Shown piece by piece: positions 5,141 through 5,741 of a stretch of 5,741 nucleotides of DNA. Source of the DNA: Calditrichia bacterium (GTDB lineage: Bacteria > Calditrichota > Calditrichia > Calditrichales > Calditrichaceae). The notes beneath the pieces are model-generated. The model ran no database searches. It saw nothing but the letters and a program-made list of their open reading frames with translations, and was not told the origin of the DNA. The stretch is taken from assembly GCA_027039465.1 (NCBI GenBank), contig JALWEA010000023.1, positions 1 to 5,741 on the forward strand, given 5' to 3'. Position numbers and translations under genes: made by a program. Each line of letters begins with the position of its first letter. Within the stretch, counting starts at the first letter, position 1.

Positions 5141-5741
5141 ATGAAAAAGATAAAATTTGCCTTTGGCATTCATAACCATCAGCCCATCGGTAACTTTGAT
5201 TTTGTTTTCGAAGAGGCTTATCAAAAAAGCTATCTGCCTTTTTTAAAGGTTCTGGAGCGCCATCCGTCCGTGCGTATTTCCATTCATTTCACGGGAATTT
5301 TATTGGATTGGTTCGAACAGCATCATCCGGAATTATTGGAAATGGTCAATAAAATGGTTGCGCGCGGCCAGTTGGAAGTGATGAGCGGCGGTTATTACGA
5401 GCCGATCATTTCCGTTATTCCGGAGCGCGATCAAATCGGGCAAATCGACAAATTAAATGAGCGGGTCAGGTCGCTTTTTAATTATGAACCCAAAGGCATG
5501 TGGTTGGCCGAACGCGTTTGGGAACCGAATTTGCCAACACCGCTTAGTAAAGCGGGCATGCGCTACACGGTTTTGGACGATACGCATTTCAAGTACGCCG
5601 GATTGCAGGAAGATGACTTAACCGGTTATTTTTTAACCGAAGATTTGGGGCATACCGTTGCTCTATTCCCCATAAATAAAACTTTACGCTACACCATTCC
5701 TTTTCAGGATGCTCAGCGCACCATTGAAGAATTACAACATA
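5141..5741 (+). CDS. GH57 family alpha-glucan enzyme (4-alpha-glucanotransferase/alpha-amylase type), N-terminal part
   Basis: An open frame of 200 codons runs off the right edge. Start is ATG 5141 with AGGAG at 5131-5135 (5-base spacing); GTG 5138 directly before it is in frame but less well placed. Conserved regions of GH57 are visible in order: HNHQP at 11-15 (region 1), GQLEVMSGGYYEPI at 76-89 (region 2) and WLAERVWEP at 121-129 (region 3). E124 of region 3 matches the catalytic nucleophile, E123 in the Thermococcus litoralis 4-alpha-glucanotransferase. The acid/base Asp of region 4 lies beyond the window. The HQPIGNF and EEAYxKSYxPFL context resembles the glucanotransferase/amylase group more than the branching enzymes. 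No signal peptide is seen, so it is probably cytoplasmic and acts on glycogen or maltodextrins. The 72-base gap with a hairpin leaves open whether it shares the speB transcript. Confidence 0.9.
   Translation, partial: MKKIKFAFGIHNHQPIGNFDFVFEEAYQKSYLPFLKVLERHPSVRISIHFTGILLDWFEQHHPELLEMVNKMVARGQLEVMSGGYYEPIISVIPERDQIGQIDKLNERVRSLFNYEPKGMWLAERVWEPNLPTPLSKAGMRYTVLDDTHFKYAGLQEDDLTGYFLTEDLGHTVALFPINKTLRYTIPFQDAQRTIEELQH

Overview
The window comes from a bacterial chromosome of moderate, slightly AT-rich composition. Genes are compact and all on the + strand, and TTG is used as a start codon at least twice. The mix of genes is an MglB/MglA small-GTPase pair, a UMF1-type transporter, a pyruvoyl-dependent arginine decarboxylase beside an agmatinase, and a GH57 glucan enzyme. 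It fits a deep-branching or thermophile-related lineage such as Calditrichota or another member of the FCB group. That placement is inference from gene content only; no rRNA or other marker gene is present.

Layout. At 1-212 is the C-terminal end of a Roadblock/LC7 (MglB-like) protein, followed at 268-852 by MglA, its GTPase partner. A strong intrinsic terminator (886-929) closes this unit. At about 980-2290 is a 12-TM UMF1-family MFS transporter whose N-terminus has no usual start codon in frame. It either starts at an AUU behind a good ribosome binding site or has a one-base frame problem. A 384-base gene-free stretch (2291-2674) follows and holds a 60-bp array of the heptanucleotide TTCCCAG. 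At 2675-3640 is a membrane-anchored gluzincin-type metallopeptidase (HEVVH + NEGLAEY) with a very acidic C-terminal tail. It is followed closely by pdaD (3654-4199) and speB (4223-5068). A hairpin-containing leader (5069-5140) then precedes the first 200 codons of a GH57 glycoside hydrolase/4-alpha-glucanotransferase that runs off the window.

How the genes work together. MglB (GAP) and MglA (GTPase) form a polarity switch. PdaD and SpeB make a two-step route from arginine through agmatine to putrescine plus urea, and their spacing suggests one transcript with the upstream peptidase. The transporter and the GH57 enzyme have no evident functional link to their neighbours. I see no CRISPR array, prophage, transposase, tRNA or rRNA. 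I do not see a clearly new multi-gene system. The most interesting points are the transporter start, the interrupted heptad array with near-quadruplex geometry, and the acidic-tailed membrane peptidase placed ahead of polyamine genes.
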